A stretch of 64,000 bases of DNA from Pristionchus mayeri (Eukaryota; Nematoda; Chromadorea; Rhabditida; Neodiplogasteridae). A model generated the notes under the pieces. The model was not told the DNA's origin. It worked only from the letters and a program-made list of their open reading frames with translations, and searched no databases. This document shows positions 60,579-64,000 of this stretch, in pieces (position 1 is the stretch's first letter; each line of letters opens with the position of its first letter). Both the position numbers and the translations under genes were made by a program. The stretch spans positions 14,315,067 through 14,379,066 of the forward strand of contig BTRK01000002.1 in NCBI GenBank assembly GCA_036245805.1. The letters run 5' to 3'.

Positions 60579-60784
60579 CGCGAGAAACGAGACAGAGAGT
60601 GAGGAGAGGAGGAGCGAAATGGAGGAGGAGAGGGAGAGGAGGTGATCGTAATTACATTGTATTGAAAGATACGAGCTGATGTTATGAAAAAATAATTAAC
60701 ATTTATGAACGTACGTTTCGTAGGATTAGGTTAGGTAAAATTAATGATCAGGACAAATAAAAACATTATCGTCGGGAAAAAGAA

Positions 60785-60857
60785 AGGTCTTGGCCGGGAT
60801 CGAACCGGCGACCTTCTGCGTGTGAAGCAGACGTGATAACCACTACACCACAAGACC
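60785..60857 (-). tRNA. tRNA-Val (anticodon CAC)
   Basis: A complete 73 nt cloverleaf. Acceptor GGTCTTG/CAAGACC; D arm with AGTGGTTATCAC; anticodon stem TCTGC/GCAGA around the loop TTCACAC; T arm GCCGG-TTCGATC-CCGGC. No intron. Internal A and B boxes are intact, and a TTTTT pol III terminator lies a few bases downstream. It lies ~200 bp upstream of the presenilin start, on the same strand. Confidence 0.95.
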
Positions 60858-61204
60858 AGACAGGTAAACCTCAGTGACGGTTAGTTTTGGTGAATTGTCG
60901 ATGATATCGCACATTCATCCAGATGGAGTTCTCTCCCTAGAGCATAATGCTCCCATGGTAATCATCAAATTCTCAATGTGATCGTTACCAATTCAACAAA
61001 ATCTGTGAGTCGGGCAAGCGCTTAATAATAGGAATATGTTATGATTCTCTTTATGGAAATTTTGAATGACACTGACATGTTGAAGACATGAGATCACTTG
61101 TTTCGGCGACATAATCTCTGTACTTTTACAGTATTAAATGTTCTCATTTACAGAAAATATTACAAGGCAGTATATTCTTGTGTCAGTAGTGGTCAGTACT
61201 TCGA

Positions 61205-61700
61205 GTGGTTGCTCGATCAGACGCGTGCAGCCGCGACTGCGAGAGGAGAGCAGTCGGGAATGGAGCAGATGCAGCAGAATCCTTGACAGCTGCAGCAGTC
61301 GGAGGTGCTGCAGTCTCCTTGACATCTACAGCCGACTGGTTGGACGTGTCGCAGACGCAGCATCACTCCTCCAGCTGCATCTCCACAAGCGTAACATTGA
61401 TCATCTTGTTGAGGTGCGCACGGTTAGAAAACGCGCAACCGTGCTGAACTGCATTAAAATATAGATCGACGTGATCAGTTTCGAGCATTTTCCCCTGACT
61501 TACAGTGCGAATTCATCTTATATACGGTATCAGTTCGCGAACTACAGTACTTTCAGTGATGCACGTTGAGATATACTCGAATCTTCACAATCATTCATTC
61601 TGCTCCGTTCAGGCAGGTGTACTTGATGAACTCGACGCCGAAAGTGGCGTTCTAGCCCACTTGCAGCCCGCGAGCCTCGCCTCGCACTGGAACGCAGCTC
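61205..61700 (-). pseudogene. Degenerate Ly6-type gene, copy C
   Basis: Two exon relics. One, near 61,690-61,605, reads CEARLAGCKWA and then needs a shift to reach NATFGVEFIKYTCLN. The other, near 61,435-61,205, reads GCAFSNRAHLNK, an in-frame TGA (61,365-61,363), then CCVCDTSNQ and an alanine-rich tail. It has the order of copies A and B but no signal-peptide exon was found. Confidence 0.65.
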
Positions 61701-61851
61701 ACCAATTATGAGATGGCTAAGTATTTCAGCAGACAGTACATTCCACAGTAACCCATGGGTATATCTTTCAATGTGACTTATAATTCAGCTTGTTTTGTTT
61801 GCGCCAACAAGGCAGTTTATTCATGCGGGTCTGATCAGAAGCGTGCAGCAA

Positions 61852-62440
61852 TCATGGCTGCGAGTGCTGCGAGTGGGGGGAGGACAGTGCGGTGGCGGCA
61901 CTCTTCGTACGTCGTTTTGCGACAGCTGCTTTGGTCATGTCAAGAGCCTTTGCTGTCGAATCGTTGCACTTGTCGCTGTCGCAGCAGCAAAATCCCATCG
62001 GTAGATCCCATTCCTCGTCGTCAATCTTGTCTTCAGATGTACTCTTATGGCATCCGATCTGGAAGACAACGTCGTTTATGAATGAGTTCTACTAAATATT
62101 GATATTCTAATGCTTCGCGAATGCTCATCTCACGTTGCACTTTTTTTCATAGCATTTGAATTCGTATTTTTCACTATCGTATGTCTTTTTTCCCGTTGTT
62201 AATTTCTTGACTGTAACTCCAATCATGCATTTTCCTTTAGGGCATTCCTTCTCTTCCTGCAATGCACGAAGCAGTATGTAAAAACCTAGTCAATGTGTTT
62301 AATAAAAGATGATTTCGAACCTTTGTGCCTTCCGTTTTGTTCTTCAAATGATTGATCTTTATCTTCCCTTCATAGCACTTGAGCGCGGTAGAGAGCGGGA
62401 GAAGGGCGAGTGTGATGATGAGAACGGGCAGGAGATGCAT
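61852..62440 (-). CDS. Ly6/three-finger protein, copy B, altered C terminus
   Basis: Exons 62,440-62,321, 62,256-62,134 and 62,058-61,852. Signal peptide MHLLPVLIITLALLPLSTA, then LKCYEGK, ECPKGKCMIG, FKCYEKKCN, and the closing CCCDSDKCND, so the three-finger core is complete. Past the core, two extra bases relative to copy A around a C run put the shared tail in another frame: it reads SSPHSQHSQP and stops (TGA, 61,854-61,852), while the copy A hydrophobic tail (LAALAAMIAARF) is still present in a different frame. The predicted protein is therefore secreted, not GPI-anchored, unless the run was miscounted in assembly. AATAAA follows as in copy A. Confidence 0.75.
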
Positions 62441-63494
62441 CACTGCAAGTACGGTATTCAGTTAGCTATCGAGTACCGTACCCAGGGAGGACAGGTACGG
62501 TACCTGTGTACGAGGCGTAGGTCGAATGGAGGAGAGGAGAGGCTCGATCGACTGATCGGAGCGAGTGAAATGGGAGGGAATGAATGGAGAAGGGAGAGAA
62601 CGATCAATATCTAGCACGTATATTAAATTCAAATTAGCAAAGTGCAGTTAATAAAGCAATATTCTCTATTAAATTATAATACTATTATTTTTTAGAGGTG
62701 CAAATGGAATTGACATTGACACTATGAAGAGTGCGAGATTTTGAGAATTATCGGTCAAAAATATTTAAGAACAAATAAATATAAGAATATCATAACTGTT
62801 TTAGAGATCATTGCTGGAATCAACATCTTCGGCGTGAGCAAGAAACGCAAGGAGGAGCAAATAGTGCAATTGATTTCAATGTTAGACCTTTGATCTCTCC
62901 TTCAAAAGGGGATACTCGGGAATATTTGTCATGGGTGTGGAGTACTGCTTGTATTCTTTGTTAAGCCGGAAGGAGGGACATGGTAGTGTTGCTCATCATT
63001 CTTTTTTGACGCGAGACAATTAGTCATGGTGTATTCCTTTATTTTTTTGACAGACAGAGCTATTATCATAAAAGTTTGGAGTGAATTCCGAAAGTATCGA
63101 AAGCAGGCGGGAGAAGTGTTTCGCTGAATTTGGTGCTTACTGATCATATTGTTTTCTTCTTTACTCCGGGTCGCATAGAGACAATTCTGCACTCTGTGGT
63201 CTAGGAAAAAATAGAAGAGATGATGGCCACTGGCTTGTAGACCTGAATAAGGAAAAGTTCTAATGCAATCAATGAGAGAGACTGTATATTTGAAGTCTTA
63301 GATATTATAAAATTAACCAGCGTCATTCAAAACGCATTTATTATCGTTGCACAATGGTTTTTGAAAACATAGCATCTTTGTGATTTAATAAAAATACTGG
63401 TGTGATACAAAACCATAACATAGACCTAGCCTGAATGGGTTCCGCAGCTTCAATTGGGCAATATGGCTCAAAGATTTGCATCAATATGAGTCTG
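62441..63494. other. Spacer
   Basis: The first ~170 bp is the Ly6 upstream block; beyond that no gene or repeat is recognised. An AATAAA signal for the RING gene (minus strand) lies near 63,336. Confidence 0.45.
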
Positions 63495-64000
63495 TTACTC
63501 TTCGATTTGATTCTCAAAGAGATGTACGGAAGGCCCCCAAGCACGGCAGAGAGGACAGACTATTTCTGAGCTGCGAGCGTCCATCTTCATCTGTTCGGCG
63601 CACGCGCGACATAGCGGATGACCGCACGCGAAGAGGACGACGCGTTGGAGCGGATCGTCCGCAAGGCAAATGGGGCATTCGCGACTGAAGCGGCGGGGCG
63701 TGCTGGAATTGCATTTTCTTGATTCGGTATTCATAATTTTCCATAATCTTGAGATTGAAAATGATTAGATACCAGCCTTGGCTCATTCTCCAAGCGAAGT
63801 TGAGCGATGAGATCAGTCATTGAATCTGCGATTGAGGTAGGCACTCCTCTTCCAACAGGAGGAGGAGGAGGAGCGACTTGTGCATTTGAAATTATCGTTG
63901 AAGAAACGACAGGGACTGCATCATTTCTTGGAATAGGAGGAGGGACGGCTTGTGCATTTGCAATTATCGGTTCTCCAGGATACAGTCTTCCCACGGCCCT
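63495..64000 (-). CDS. RING-finger protein, 5' end off the window
   Basis: The C-terminal exon (from ~63,735, stop 63,497-63,495) encodes a C3HC4 RING: CPIC, then ACGHPLCRAC, then CPLC, spaced as in E3 ubiquitin ligases. The upstream exon enters from the window edge to ~63,755 and encodes a proline-rich segment with a repeated unit (IIANAQAVPPPIP and IISNAQVAPPPPP) and then MTDLIAQLRLENEPR. The junction is uncertain: the only frame-preserving join I see uses a GC donor (CCAAG then GCTGGT) with acceptor TCTCAAG at ~63,755. Partner and substrate unknown. Confidence 0.75.

Noticed and set aside
1..64000. CRISPR arrays, bacterial operons, ribosome-binding sites, prophage
   Set aside because: The window is intron-rich eukaryotic DNA. 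The tandem repeats present lack regular unique spacers.

Overview
This is nuclear DNA of a eukaryote and almost certainly a nematode. Genes are split into many short exons by 34-60 bp GT...TTTCAG introns. Several start codons sit directly after TTTCAG-like acceptors, as in SL trans-splicing. Tc1/mariner-type elements at TA sites are abundant, and the gene families present (F-box, soluble sulfotransferase, Ly6-type secreted proteins, a divergent presenilin) are ones nematodes expand. A diplogastrid such as Pristionchus is a reasonable guess, but the sequence alone does not settle the genus.

Layout. Positions 1-22,300 hold no gene I can support, only GA/CT-rich dispersed repeats, hairpins, MITEs and local duplications. 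A three-exon 3' gene fragment lies at 22,318-22,938 (minus). Positions 23,109-30,207 are a nested transposon stack: a foldback element whose left arm is split by a 4.6 kb Tc1-type element and whose right tip is split by another palindromic element. The Tc1-type element has ~0.8 kb inverted termini and carries two head-to-head genes, a DD34E transposase and a six-exon 265-residue protein. An F-box gene (32,559-35,778) is loaded with palindromic elements, one of which sits inside a coding exon and appears to be handled as an intron.

Positions 37,495-47,149 hold two tandem copies of a TMEM129-like membrane RING E3 ligase. The first keeps its complete RING; the second has two in-frame TGA codons and lacks the central RING exon. 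A mariner with one stop codon (47,232-48,473) and a tandem repeat block (48,776-49,942) follow. A nine-exon cytosolic sulfotransferase (50,491-55,594) has a mariner-like MITE nested in another in its second intron.

On the minus strand, 55,891-62,440 holds Ly6/three-finger genes (one good GPI-anchored copy, one copy with a shifted C terminus, one wreck). Between them are a 16-exon presenilin-family gene whose GxGD catalytic motif reads GHGC (57,040-60,578) and a tRNA-Val(CAC) gene. A RING-finger gene runs off the right edge.

There is no operon-like functional system. The coherent themes are local gene duplication with decay (TMEM129, Ly6) and heavy, nested transposition into introns. Exon joins were checked by hand for frame. 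They are consistent throughout the presenilin, the sulfotransferase, the transposon accessory gene and most of TMEM129 copy 1. The first half of the Tc transposase, exon 7 of TMEM129 copy 1 and the RING gene junction are not resolved.
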